Below, piece by piece: positions 16,701-23,516 of a DNA stretch of 25,377 bases. How positions within the stretch are numbered: the first letter of the stretch is position 1; each line of letters opens with the position of its first letter. The position numbers and the translations under genes are program-made. The stretch spans positions 1 to 25,377 of IMG/VR virus record IMGVR_UViG_3300010153_000098. One strand, written 5' to 3'. The notes under the pieces were generated by a model. The model searched no databases. It was not told where the DNA came from and saw only the letters and a list, made by a program, of their open reading frames with translations. This DNA is from a virus.

Positions 16701-16848
16701 TGAAGCGAATAAAGAAAGAATCGAAAGCGAGGTTCAAAGAGTTCTTAGACTACTAAAAAGGAAACAGTCTTACATAGATAGAGTACAAAAAGAAATAGAT
16801 AAATGGCAAAGCCTTGCTGATAAAATAGAAAAAGATTTGGAGGAATAA
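13711..16848 (+). CDS. Giant helical protein of unknown function (1045 aa)
   Basis: It starts M-L-W-E-A-V-L, possibly a degenerate form of the shared tag, behind TGTGATT. It is almost wholly helical and charged, with coiled-coil-like segments around residues 195-250 and 990-1045, and has no recognised enzyme domain. A short internal repeat is visible: P-K-K-W-x2-M-S-x-K-E-Q-x2-W at 375-389 and again at 481-495. A Pro/Lys-rich linker lies near 610-650. It sits between portal and scaffold genes and is the largest gene of the window. A tape measure is conceivable but unlikely, as no tail genes surround it. An internal core protein is more plausible; both are inference. Confidence 0.8.
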   Translation: MLWEAVLVGRENDPSFLLKALVNDIEKRYEGKRTKQPRPNPYIDNDGKPIDKVKAKAWENIPRSFALEGPNKKMSIEDAYITVLAEAAKTQMGTGSKGQPKSDSDEVYRLFYQEQRKRIQDYYKKLISNQKNKKYTLSELNKEWIEENRYWNPKDSSIDESKKKIFTDLGIPIEINWKTGYDRPASGFEDKFFGSNEGLELKLKELNQQLEKEEKKTDEDLDNISFDWQTKEEAIKGNKKFIEYLKDEIQVIEGRIQEGKKNQLSNKELFSMYGGKAKFQKKINDSYISAIKLLEQEDLKLFDENYKKMQTKIDKDISYAIKNIKPSPDMKDNITFGEVYSNIEGSSELSELKELLKDDEMKQYLELLSDKYSLPKKWDEMSDKEQNAWELDNKRKFQSNYQRLLKTLYALKNKYSADASTSNKVSKVEAVIKTLNDRFSMKSWEDGRKEAEEMKRESGTSLRRDSKDSDFGPNKLKRPKPKKWKTMSFKEQQEWYSKNTIKNPSRKAAEESDMQNIYEVIFNDKEPLDKLVKNKKIKALLPSKEVDVTKPTREMWSNLLTKLEAFSKSKNPESQFNKLILSNELYLIDVINLMQTRRNNVYPKYTKLTGKKLVMQKPPKKKKEVSIGGKKTSQLSVGNRPPKPKKAIEDDPNPEYFDTSETVPKDPRTASERAWDEKHFRRVKKAEDDEKPLPKIGSNKAAMEAREKKYAKMYREAITANYAKLKADMNKVNSDDLDKYFSKTKSVMDSDLFHWIDKTNKGITMRVIPYGEGDKDYSTIRKDVLDIMKILDKDMEYDGSEMKVLDVLNVLGRKVYKKKAGSIVSDKRRDVSAKLKTIGEETVRAVMAKDSNDFKIPRLFKLKLKQNNLKLKKEFYNIFTATPTPNKTTKVETMRMVEGTEEKINELTEIEKIILSRWKLVSDAVVELSKPEIKAREESFKRKQYAQALRYILDFEEAIESARKPMDIMEQEVIVLSERLQKDPVKFLLPSGESSTIEANKERIESEVQRVLRLLKRKQSYIDRVQKEIDKWQSLADKIEKDLEE

Positions 16849-16850
16849 AA

Positions 16851-17216
16851 ATGACATGGAATTACTATAATAATGAAGAAGAATTTATACTTAAAGAAAA
16901 GAAAACACCCGACAAAACTATTCTTAATAGTTTAGATAAGAAGCAGACTAAGAAGTTGAAGAAGACACTGCAAGCGGCAGAACCTACTGAATTTTTTGGT
17001 CAAGACTTTACTAAGATGGGTGACTTAATTGATGTGCTTAAAGATTTAGACCTTACAAAGTCAGATAAGAAACTAAATAAACGCATGAAGAGTATGGATG
17101 AGCGCAACCTTGACATAGTGGCAACCGCTACCAAACTCCGTAAGGACTACGAAACCCTGTACCGGCAATTACGGGAAATGGTTTATCCAAAGAAAAAAGG
17201 TGACAAAGATGAGTGA
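16851..17216 (+). CDS. Small helical hypothetical protein (121 aa)
   Basis: It starts M-T-W-N-Y-Y-N, retaining only the M-x-W of the tag, and reads EEFILKEKK slightly later. The rest is Lys-rich helix (KKQTKKLKKTLQAAE, LRKDYETLYRQLREM). GGAGG at 16838-16842 provides the ribosome site. It overlaps the next gene by eight bases. No family is recognised. Proximity to two further small helical proteins and the scaffold suggests an assembly role, but nothing in the sequence proves this. Confidence 0.72.
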   Translation: MTWNYYNNEEEFILKEKKTPDKTILNSLDKKQTKKLKKTLQAAEPTEFFGQDFTKMGDLIDVLKDLDLTKSDKKLNKRMKSMDERNLDIVATATKLRKDYETLYRQLREMVYPKKKGDKDE

Positions 17217-17445
17217 AAGTGAAGATGTATTGGCTATTCTAAAGGCTTTAACCGAAAAAATTGAACAGTTGGAAAAGACAGTCTATCATCAAGATAACCT
17301 TTTGATGAAGTCAGGTTTTGTAGTAGCAACAAGTCCAAGTCCAAAAATGAATAATTCAGCAGCCGCAACTTCAGGTATTGGAGATGTTTCTAATATGGAA
17401 TGGTCTGATATTCATAAGATGGTCGAAAAGATAGGTGGTCAATAA
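17209..17445 (+). CDS. Small scaffold-like protein ending in the MEWSDIHK motif
   Basis: I choose ATG 17209 because AAGGTGA at 17197-17203 lies at proper distance; an in-phase GTG at 17200 falls inside that site. The 78-residue protein has an N-terminal coiled coil (VLAILKALTEKIEQLEKTV), a Ser/Ala/Pro linker, and a C-terminus I-G-D-V-S-N-M-E-W-S-D-I-H-K-M-V. This nearly equals the C-terminus of the protease-scaffold protein (I-D-E-I-S-S-M-D-W-S-D-I-H-K-M-V). The architecture of coiled coil, flexible linker and terminal peptide is that of a miniature scaffold. I infer that it shares the scaffold's binding partner, most likely the coat protein. Confidence 0.8.
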   Translation: MSESEDVLAILKALTEKIEQLEKTVYHQDNLLMKSGFVVATSPSPKMNNSAAATSGIGDVSNMEWSDIHKMVEKIGGQ

Positions 17446-17708
17446 TGCCAGAAAGAGTAACTAAAGAAGAAAGAACAGTTAGCCTTGCTATTGAAAAGGC
17501 TAGGAAAGCAAAGGAATTACTTCAACAAGAAAGCACTCATGAAAGATTGCCTCTTGAAGATGAATTGGTAGTTGAGAAAATTACACGGCCAAAGGCTGAA
17601 AATGTAAAGATGATGAATCAAACAGACCAAAAAGAAGGATATGGTCTTGCTGGTGAAACTATTGAACATAAGATTAAGAAGGCAAAAGAATTGTTAGAAG
17701 AACGGTGA
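17445..17708 (+). CDS. Small helical protein with repeated KAKELL ends (87 aa)
   Basis: The protein is entirely charged helix and linker. A similar peptide occurs near both ends: A-I-E-K-A-R-K-A-K-E-L-L-Q-Q-E (15-29) and T-I-E-H-K-I-K-K-A-K-E-L-L-E-E-R (72-87). This two-headed layout suggests it bridges two identical sites. The ATG shares one base with the preceding TAA. No family is recognised. Context suggests a head-assembly accessory factor. Confidence 0.72.
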   Translation: MPERVTKEERTVSLAIEKARKAKELLQQESTHERLPLEDELVVEKITRPKAENVKMMNQTDQKEGYGLAGETIEHKIKKAKELLEER

Positions 17709-17712
17709 TTAT

Positions 17713-20241
17713 ATGCCAGCATCCGGCCTTCTATTTGAGAAGGGTAAAGCCTCTAATAAAATATTAAGACTCTTTGAAAGAGTTAGAGTAGCGTATCTTT
17801 CTGCACGAACAGACCCCAAAGAATATGGGTCAAAGTGGCATAGTGCAGTGGAATACATTAGAGATGAATACGATGATTCAAAAGAGTTTGGAGAAGAATT
17901 AAAGAATTTCATCAATGATAAAGACTTAGAGCATGAAGATGCTAAGGATGCAACTACTACTACTGCCGAAAAGATATACGAATCTGTAAAGAATCTAAGG
18001 TACTCTTCTGACCAAGTTAGTGACCCTTTCTCTAAAAACTTCAAAGGTAATGTCCTTGAAGAATTACTTGATAATCCTGAATCAATGGTTAAATTTGTGC
18101 ATTATGCCATGCGTTCAGACAATAAAGCACTTAAACCATCCATTTACAGCGTTAAAGACATGGAACCTGACACAATTACAGAGGGTCTTATGGGACTTGA
18201 CCTAGAGGTTGATGATATAGCCCTCTATATTATAGAGCATTATGGGGATGGAAAAGACTCAAAGAAGGTTGAAAAGAAAGTTAAGGCTGCTATGGCTATG
18301 TTAGAATTATTATTCTTTTCTAAACATGATGAAGAAGATTGGGATGAATTGAAAGATATTGATATGGAAACTGACACTCCTAAGAAAATGATAACAAAGT
18401 CTGAAACTGAAAAAGGAAAGACAGATTTCATTACTCCTAATAAGCCAATGTATAGAATCTTTGAGATAGATGATATGAAAGAACTGAAAGGATTTAGTGG
18501 CGAGTATATTGTTCAAGAAAAGTATGACGGTATGAGAATACAAATTCATAAGATAGATAATAAAATTAAAATCTATTCATATAATGAAAAAGATATTACT
18601 AGTAAATGTAAAGAACAGGTCGAAGAATTAGAAAAGAAACACTTTGGGGATTGTATTCTGGATGGGGTTCTATTATTATTTGATGGCGAAAAACCCTTAC
18701 CTAGAGCAAGAGTTATTTCTCAAGTCTTTAGTGACAAAAATTCTGACCTTAAACTAAAGGCTCATATGTTTGATATTATTAGACATAATGAAAAAACTAT
18801 TGCTGACGAACCTTTGAATGATAGATTAAATGTCATGTTTAATAATTATTCAGTTCACTCAAGCGAATATCTAAACTTCCCTTCCAAAAAAGATACTCGT
18901 TTAGCCGACTCAATAGAAGATGTTGAAAAGTATGCTAAAGAAATAATGGACATGCCAGCAGCAGAAGGAGTAGTAATTAAAGACGCTACTTCTACTTATT
19001 ACATAGGCACACGCAAGAATCCTAAATGGATTAAATGGAAGAGTTTTGTTGATTTAGATTTAATAGTATTAGATAAGAAAAAGAAAGGAAACTCTTATTC
19101 TTATGTTTTAGGTGCTGGCCCAACAGAAGGTGAAGGCAAGGAGTATGAAACGATAGAGGGTAATACCTACATGAATGTAGGTAATGCAATTAATACTAAA
19201 ATTGAAGCAGATGTCGGTTCTATCATTAGAGTTAAAATAGACCAAGTTAAAAAGACAGGTGATAAATATTCAGTTTATTCTGCTAAAGTAATAGAATTAC
19301 CGGAAGTAGGGATGCCCGATAAATTAGTTACTTTAGAGTTACTGTCCAAAGATAATAAAAAAGAATTAAACTACGATGTTAAGGCATTGGAAAAAGGAAT
19401 AGTAATTACTGATTATATTCACGGAGAAGCGTCTATTATAATTAAAGGTGACATGGATGGATTTACTATCTATGGATTTGATGAACATAATTTAATGGCT
19501 AAGAATGCTATGCTAGATTTAGATGTTTGGAAAACTCAAGCCGAAGAAATAATGAAAACTAAGCAATCCAAATTAACAGTAGCGGCATTTAATCATATGA
19601 AAGACAAAGGCCCAAAAACTCCTAAAGAATTGCATAATTATTTAGTAAAGACTCACTCTTCCCTTTATGAAGATATTTTAGATAGTAAATTGACAAGAGT
19701 AAAGGATTGGATGGAACATAGGGATGGTATATCTTATGACGAAAAGACAAAAAAATTGTTTTCTGACCCCGATAAGATAATGCAAGAAACAAATATACTC
19801 AAGCAGTATAAAACACCTAAAGAATATCAAAATGGAAAATTTAAATTATATCTAAGAGAAGATGAAAATTTAAACCTAGTAATTAAATTAAAAGATGAAA
19901 CTTTGAATTGGTTGATAGACTTAGAAAAAGACGATGATATATTCAAATTGTTTGGTAAAGCCAATAAATACCCTGCCCAAGTAGCGCAGAACATATCTAA
20001 GAAGAAAATCATTGATTCTGGTAAAATAGGACTTGGTGTTCAGAAAAACGGCTATCATGAATACTTCCTAAAAGGAAATAAGTTTGAAACTAAATTACAC
20101 CTTAGAGTGCTAGAAGCAGAGGGTAAAACAATGTGGTTAGCATGGACTGGATATAAGCAGAAGCCAGCAGACAAAGAAGGTGATGCTGGTTTATGGAATA
20201 TTTACGAAGATAGGTATAGAAAAATAGGACTTCCTGAATAA
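17713..20241 (+). CDS. ATP-dependent DNA ligase-like protein with extra N- and C-terminal regions
   Basis: This 842-residue protein carries a nucleotidyltransferase core at about 262-450: motif I E-K-Y-D-G-M-R (Lys270 as AMP acceptor), motif IIIa H-M-F-D-I (351-355), motif IV E-G-V-V-I-K (418-423) and motif V W-I-K-W-K (439-443). An OB-fold-like region follows to about 540. Two usual contacts are changed: S-R-N becomes S-Y-N (289-291) and motif III D-G-E becomes D-G-V (317-319). Residues 1-240 are helical and unassigned. Residues about 708-842 form a separate beta-rich region, vaguely like the LigD phosphoesterase domain (weak, by eye). It starts at ATG behind GGTGATT. The position among head genes is unusual for a ligase. 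Confidence 0.85.
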   Translation: MPASGLLFEKGKASNKILRLFERVRVAYLSARTDPKEYGSKWHSAVEYIRDEYDDSKEFGEELKNFINDKDLEHEDAKDATTTTAEKIYESVKNLRYSSDQVSDPFSKNFKGNVLEELLDNPESMVKFVHYAMRSDNKALKPSIYSVKDMEPDTITEGLMGLDLEVDDIALYIIEHYGDGKDSKKVEKKVKAAMAMLELLFFSKHDEEDWDELKDIDMETDTPKKMITKSETEKGKTDFITPNKPMYRIFEIDDMKELKGFSGEYIVQEKYDGMRIQIHKIDNKIKIYSYNEKDITSKCKEQVEELEKKHFGDCILDGVLLLFDGEKPLPRARVISQVFSDKNSDLKLKAHMFDIIRHNEKTIADEPLNDRLNVMFNNYSVHSSEYLNFPSKKDTRLADSIEDVEKYAKEIMDMPAAEGVVIKDATSTYYIGTRKNPKWIKWKSFVDLDLIVLDKKKKGNSYSYVLGAGPTEGEGKEYETIEGNTYMNVGNAINTKIEADVGSIIRVKIDQVKKTGDKYSVYSAKVIELPEVGMPDKLVTLELLSKDNKKELNYDVKALEKGIVITDYIHGEASIIIKGDMDGFTIYGFDEHNLMAKNAMLDLDVWKTQAEEIMKTKQSKLTVAAFNHMKDKGPKTPKELHNYLVKTHSSLYEDILDSKLTRVKDWMEHRDGISYDEKTKKLFSDPDKIMQETNILKQYKTPKEYQNGKFKLYLREDENLNLVIKLKDETLNWLIDLEKDDDIFKLFGKANKYPAQVAQNISKKKIIDSGKIGLGVQKNGYHEYFLKGNKFETKLHLRVLEAEGKTMWLAWTGYKQKPADKEGDAGLWNIYEDRYRKIGLPE

Positions 20242-20290
20242 TGAACCGATTCTTTAATATAGTCATTGAAATTACAAGAGGTTGAAGACT

Positions 20291-21514
20291 ATGAGCATTA
20301 GTGTCATGGCATCTAGGAATAATGATTTCAGGATTCTTAAAAGCGATGAATTAATGATTGGTGGTTATGCAAGCATCGAAGTTGTAGATAAACAAAACGA
20401 TTTAATTACACTAGAAGCATTAAATACCGCAGTTAAAAAGTTTATGGATGATAAGAAATTCAGAAATGTAATGACAAATCATTCTAATGTTCAAGTTGGT
20501 GAAGTAATAGACTCTTATCGAGATAAAAGTGGAAAACTATGGAAATCAGAAGTTGATGATGTAGGATTTTTTGTAGTAATTAAATTAAGAGATGATATTG
20601 AAAAAGCCAAAGAAGTTGGAAGAGGTATTCGTAAAGGAACATTAAGGTCTTTTAGTATCGGTGGACAAGCATTACAAAAGGTAAAGAAAAGTCACGGTGA
20701 ATTAGGCGAATACAACGAAATTAGTAAATTAGAACTCCATGAGGTAACAATCTGTGAAAAAGGAATTAACCCCGAAGCAAAGTTTGATATTTTAAAAAGA
20801 GATAAAGGAGATGAAAAAATGAGTGATAAACTTGAGAAAGCATTGAATGAGTTGGATATACTTCTAAAAGAAGTTGAAGAACTTAAGGGCGACGAAGAGG
20901 AAATGGCTGAATACGCTGAATCCGACTCTGATGAAAACATGGAAATGGCAGATGAAGAAGAAATGGCAGATTCGGAAGAAATGGCAGATGAAGAAGAGAA
21001 CATGGGTGGAACACACCCTGCTTACGATGATTCAGCCGATAAAGCATACCTTCGTACTCTTGATGGAGCAGGTAATCAAATTGGAGAACCAGCAGACCGT
21101 ATAGTAATTAACAACGGAAAGCCTACTTCAACTGATATGCCGGTAGTTAAGGCATTTAGCAACGGAGAGTTTGATACTCTAAACCTTTCTAATTCTAACA
21201 TTGAAAAGGCATACGAAGCATTCCGTCAAGAACAACTTGAATCACTTGCATACGATAACCTACGAAAGTCTTTTGAAACTCGCTTTGCGTCTGAAAAGGC
21301 AAGCCGTGAGAATGTCCTAGCAAAGTCTCAATATGACGCACAGGCTGAAATTGCTTCCATGAAGCAAGAGTTTAGCGACCTACGCAAGTCTCTTACTGCT
21401 GAAAAGGATTCTATCATTAAAGCACAAGAAGAGTCAGTAATTAAGATGCCAAGTATTGATGAAATTTCATCAATGGATTGGTCAGATATTCACAAGATGG
21501 TGAACAACAGATAA
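20291..21514 (+). CDS. Prohead protease fused to scaffold (HK97-type)
   Basis: This protein cleaves scaffold and coat during head maturation. Start ATG 20291 is chosen over the in-phase TTG 20282 because GAGGT at 20277-20281 fits it, giving 407 residues. Residues about 10-175 are the U35/S78-type protease: G-G-Y-A-S-I-E-V-V-D at 24-33, catalytic His64 in T-N-H-S, catalytic Ser122 in S-F-S-I-G-G, and L-H-E-V-T-I-C. From residue 177 an acidic helical scaffold follows, including three copies of E-M-A-D-type repeats and a long coiled coil. It ends in M-D-W-S-D-I-H-K-M-V, shared with the 78-residue protein at 17209. It lies directly before the capsid gene. Confidence 0.92.
   Translation: MSISVMASRNNDFRILKSDELMIGGYASIEVVDKQNDLITLEALNTAVKKFMDDKKFRNVMTNHSNVQVGEVIDSYRDKSGKLWKSEVDDVGFFVVIKLRDDIEKAKEVGRGIRKGTLRSFSIGGQALQKVKKSHGELGEYNEISKLELHEVTICEKGINPEAKFDILKRDKGDEKMSDKLEKALNELDILLKEVEELKGDEEEMAEYAESDSDENMEMADEEEMADSEEMADEEENMGGTHPAYDDSADKAYLRTLDGAGNQIGEPADRIVINNGKPTSTDMPVVKAFSNGEFDTLNLSNSNIEKAYEAFRQEQLESLAYDNLRKSFETRFASEKASRENVLAKSQYDAQAEIASMKQEFSDLRKSLTAEKDSIIKAQEESVIKMPSIDEISSMDWSDIHKMVNNR
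20803..20809 (+). promoter_or_regulatory. Internal Shine-Dalgarno site for the nested scaffold
   Basis: AAAGGAG within the protease coding region stands eight bases before ATG 20819. The same AAAGGAG core occurs before the gene at 22880. It decides the likely internal start. Confidence 0.65.
20819..21514 (+). CDS. Nested scaffold protein from an internal in-frame start
   Basis: Within the protease-scaffold gene, exactly at the domain junction, ATG 20819 is preceded by AAAGGAG with eight bases between. Translation there gives a 231-residue acidic scaffold (M-S-D-K-L-E-K-A-L-N-E-L) without the protease. The arrangement matches lambda C/Nu3, where scaffold is made in excess from inside the protease gene. 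Downstream of this point codon choice shifts, for example toward AAG for Lys, resembling the highly expressed capsid gene. Strong but indirect; separate translation is not proven. Confidence 0.65.
   Translation: MSDKLEKALNELDILLKEVEELKGDEEEMAEYAESDSDENMEMADEEEMADSEEMADEEENMGGTHPAYDDSADKAYLRTLDGAGNQIGEPADRIVINNGKPTSTDMPVVKAFSNGEFDTLNLSNSNIEKAYEAFRQEQLESLAYDNLRKSFETRFASEKASRENVLAKSQYDAQAEIASMKQEFSDLRKSLTAEKDSIIKAQEESVIKMPSIDEISSMDWSDIHKMVNNR
20942..20995 (+). repeat. 18-bp in-frame tandem repeat in the scaffold acidic region
   Basis: Three consecutive 18-base copies of GAAATGGCAGATGAAGAA (the middle one reads TCG for the sixth codon pair region) encode E-M-A-D-E/S-E units, residues 218-235 of the protease-scaffold protein. 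They form an acidic low-complexity segment between protease and coiled coil. Confidence 0.9.
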
Positions 21515-21521
21515 GGTGATT
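21513..21521 (+). promoter_or_regulatory. GGTGATT-type ribosome-binding site of the capsid gene
   Basis: AAGGTGATT lies four bases or so before ATG 21525 and decides that start over the in-phase GTG 21516, which falls inside the site. It pairs with the AUCACC part of the 16S rRNA 3' end. The same GGTGAT core precedes genes at 6454, 13474, 17713, 23517, 23925 and 24640. Confidence 0.75.
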
Positions 21522-21524
21522 AAC

Positions 21525-22859
21525 ATGACAGGATATATTAACACAATAGCAGATTTAGAAGCACAAACATATGGAATGAATCTTCCAGCCGGTAATGCCT
21601 TGCTAAAGCAAGCAGGTATGGTTGGTGGAATACACACAGGACATGACGGTTCTCCGTCATTTAGCGGTTCAGCCGTTTCTGATGTATCAGCACTATACAA
21701 TGTAGTTTATGGACAAAAGGTTTGGTCTATGCTAAACCGTGAAGTTAACGCATTGTCTATGATTTCAAAGCGACCTTACACTTCAAGTGGATGGAGAGTA
21801 CTAAAGAGCAGACCTGCGGGTGGTGCTGGTAATCTCTTTACAGTTGATAAAGCAGATACAGATTTAACATTGGGAGAATTGGGTTCAGACACTCCAAGAG
21901 CAGATGCTATTGGTGGTGTTCCAGAAAACGCAGGGCTTTCTTCTGCGGCAGATGGATTGGGACCAATTGCACCAACTTATGCTCAATTGAACATGAGTCC
22001 TAAAGTAGTTGCTCATCAATTTGATTTCAGCGAGTTGGCTATGGAAATGGCACAAATTGACGATGGAATTGGCGATATTAGAGCGCAAATGCGTGAAGAT
22101 ATGGGTAAGCACCATGCAGAAGTACAGAACAAGATGCTTGTTATGCCACTACAATTTTATGGTGAAGCAACACTATTGCCTAACATTGGTAACAACTATA
22201 CTTCTTTGCTAAAGGTAATTACTTCAAAGGCTGAATTAGACCTATTGGATGCTCAATCTGCACTAATGACAGATGGTGCTACTGCAACAAATGTAAGTCA
22301 CATTTACGGTACAAACCGTGATTCGGCTTCATTCCTTGATTCAGAAGTCGATGCAGGTACTTCCTATGCAGCAACAGATGTTAGGTCACTAACTCTTACT
22401 TTGCTAAATAACATGGTTCGTAACTTGAGACTTGCTGGTGGTTCACCAAAGGTTATTCTAACTGGATATGATACTATTCAAGCAATTGCAGACCTATTGC
22501 AAAGCCAAGAAAGATTCATGGATAGAAAGGAAATTGTACCAACAGTTAACGGTGTTCGTGGAACAAAGGGTCAAGAAGTCGGATTTAGAGTAGCAACATA
22601 CTACGACATTCCACTAATCCCTGTAAAGGACATGACACAAACTGGACTTGCTTCAACTAAACTATCTGACCTATTATTCCTTGATACAGACCATCTATGG
22701 TTGTCTGTTATGAAGCCAACTCAATACTTTGAGGATGGAATCGCTAATGGAAACCCATTCGGAGTAGGAACACTTGGAAACCGAGCATTGTACCGTACTA
22801 TCGGTGAAGTAGGATGTTCTTTCTTCAAGGGTCAAGGTAAAATAACTAACATACAGTGA
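21525..22859 (+). CDS. Major capsid protein (HK97 fold)
   Basis: This protein forms the icosahedral shell. It has 444 residues from ATG 21525. It directly follows the protease-scaffold gene, the usual HK97-type order. It is Gly/Ala-rich, with a flexible N-terminal region, a helix around M-R-E-D-M-G-K-H-H-A-E-V-Q-N-K-M that fits the spine helix, a long P-domain-like section (S-L-T-L-T-L-L-N-N-M-V-R-N-L-R, then V-I-L-T-G-Y-D-T-I-Q-A-I-A-D-L-L), and Y-Y-D-I-P-L-I-P-V-K-D-M near the end, typical of HK97-fold coats. There is no obvious delta-type scaffold domain, consistent with a separate scaffold. Codons (AAC, AAG, CGT, CTA) suggest high expression. Confidence 0.87.
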   Translation: MTGYINTIADLEAQTYGMNLPAGNALLKQAGMVGGIHTGHDGSPSFSGSAVSDVSALYNVVYGQKVWSMLNREVNALSMISKRPYTSSGWRVLKSRPAGGAGNLFTVDKADTDLTLGELGSDTPRADAIGGVPENAGLSSAADGLGPIAPTYAQLNMSPKVVAHQFDFSELAMEMAQIDDGIGDIRAQMREDMGKHHAEVQNKMLVMPLQFYGEATLLPNIGNNYTSLLKVITSKAELDLLDAQSALMTDGATATNVSHIYGTNRDSASFLDSEVDAGTSYAATDVRSLTLTLLNNMVRNLRLAGGSPKVILTGYDTIQAIADLLQSQERFMDRKEIVPTVNGVRGTKGQEVGFRVATYYDIPLIPVKDMTQTGLASTKLSDLLFLDTDHLWLSVMKPTQYFEDGIANGNPFGVGTLGNRALYRTIGEVGCSFFKGQGKITNIQ

Positions 22860-22879
22860 GATAAAGGAGAGGATGAAAA

Positions 22880-23143
22880 ATGGCATTTGCAACAGTAATA
22901 AACTTAGAAATGAATTTAGAAGGAAATAGAAGAGTAGTTTGTGGACAAACTACTTCTGATAGCACAGATGGAAATATTGAAACAGGGCTTTCAAGCGTTG
23001 ATTCTCTAGTATTTACCCATAAGGGTTCTGCTGAAGAAGCGGCATCGGCAGTAATTAATGCTGATTTGCCACTTGCAAGCGGTGATGTAGCAATACATTG
23101 TGTTAGCGGTGATGTAGTCTATTTCATGGCAATCGGACAGTGA
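22880..23143 (+). CDS. Small beta-rich protein, candidate capsid decoration protein (87 aa)
   Basis: It follows the capsid gene behind a strong AAAGGAGAGG site. The pattern G-N-R-R-V-V-C-G-Q-T-T-S-D-S-T-D-G-N-I-E-T-G-L-S-x-V-D followed by H-K-G-S-A is one I recall from many small proteins beside capsid genes in marine viruses. It looks like a compact beta sandwich, rich in Ser, Val and Gly, without membrane segments. A decoration or head-vertex role is inferred from position and fold type. Confidence 0.72.
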   Translation: MAFATVINLEMNLEGNRRVVCGQTTSDSTDGNIETGLSSVDSLVFTHKGSAEEAASAVINADLPLASGDVAIHCVSGDVVYFMAIGQ

Positions 23144-23153
23144 GGTGTTTTAA

Positions 23154-23507
23154 TTGGCACAAGCACATACAACGGTACTATTAGCAGACCACAAAGGTAT
23201 TGCTAGACCTAAAGTTAGCGGAGATGAATATGTAGTTGATGCATTAGTTGATGTAACTTCTGTAGTAGAAGCAGGTTCAATTATACCTGCTAGTGACTTT
23301 GGATTGTCAACAATCCATTGTGCAACAATAACCGGATTTGATGGGGCTAACGCAGTACAACCGCAGATAGAATGCTCAGATGTTGGGGCTTATGAATCAA
23401 GCACTTCTATTGCTCTAATGTTCACTTCACTTGATGGAACAAACGCTACCGTTGCTGCTGATGCAAACGGTGGCTCTGTTAGACTTAGAGTTTGGGGCAA
23501 CCTTTGA
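23154..23507 (+). CDS. Small beta-rich structural protein (117 aa)
   Basis: It starts at TTG 23154 behind GAGGTG, giving M-A-Q-A-H-T-T-V-L-L-A-D. No ATG lies nearby in phase. The protein is beta-rich and Ala/Ser/Thr/Val-dominated, with predicted strands around Y-V-V-D-A-L-V-D-V and S-V-R-L-R-V-W-G at the end. Its composition and size resemble its neighbours at 22880 and 23925. A virion surface or head-completion protein is likely, but no family is named. Confidence 0.75.
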   Translation: MAQAHTTVLLADHKGIARPKVSGDEYVVDALVDVTSVVEAGSIIPASDFGLSTIHCATITGFDGANAVQPQIECSDVGAYESSTSIALMFTSLDGTNATVAADANGGSVRLRVWGNL

Positions 23508-23516
23508 GGTGATTAG

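Noticed and set aside
13711-16848. Tail tape-measure protein
   Set aside because: Length and helicity fit, but it lies between portal and scaffold, has no hydrophobic segments and no tail genes around it.
20253-20261. TTTAATATA as an archaeal TATA box before the protease gene
   Set aside because: It fits a TATA box and lies in one of the few gaps, but AT-rich DNA gives such strings often, no clear BRE is present, and the expected transcript start would leave hardly any room for the ribosome site.
20692-21003. Minus-strand Ser-rich open frame
   Set aside because: It is the complement of the acidic repeat region of the scaffold, which produces Ser runs automatically.
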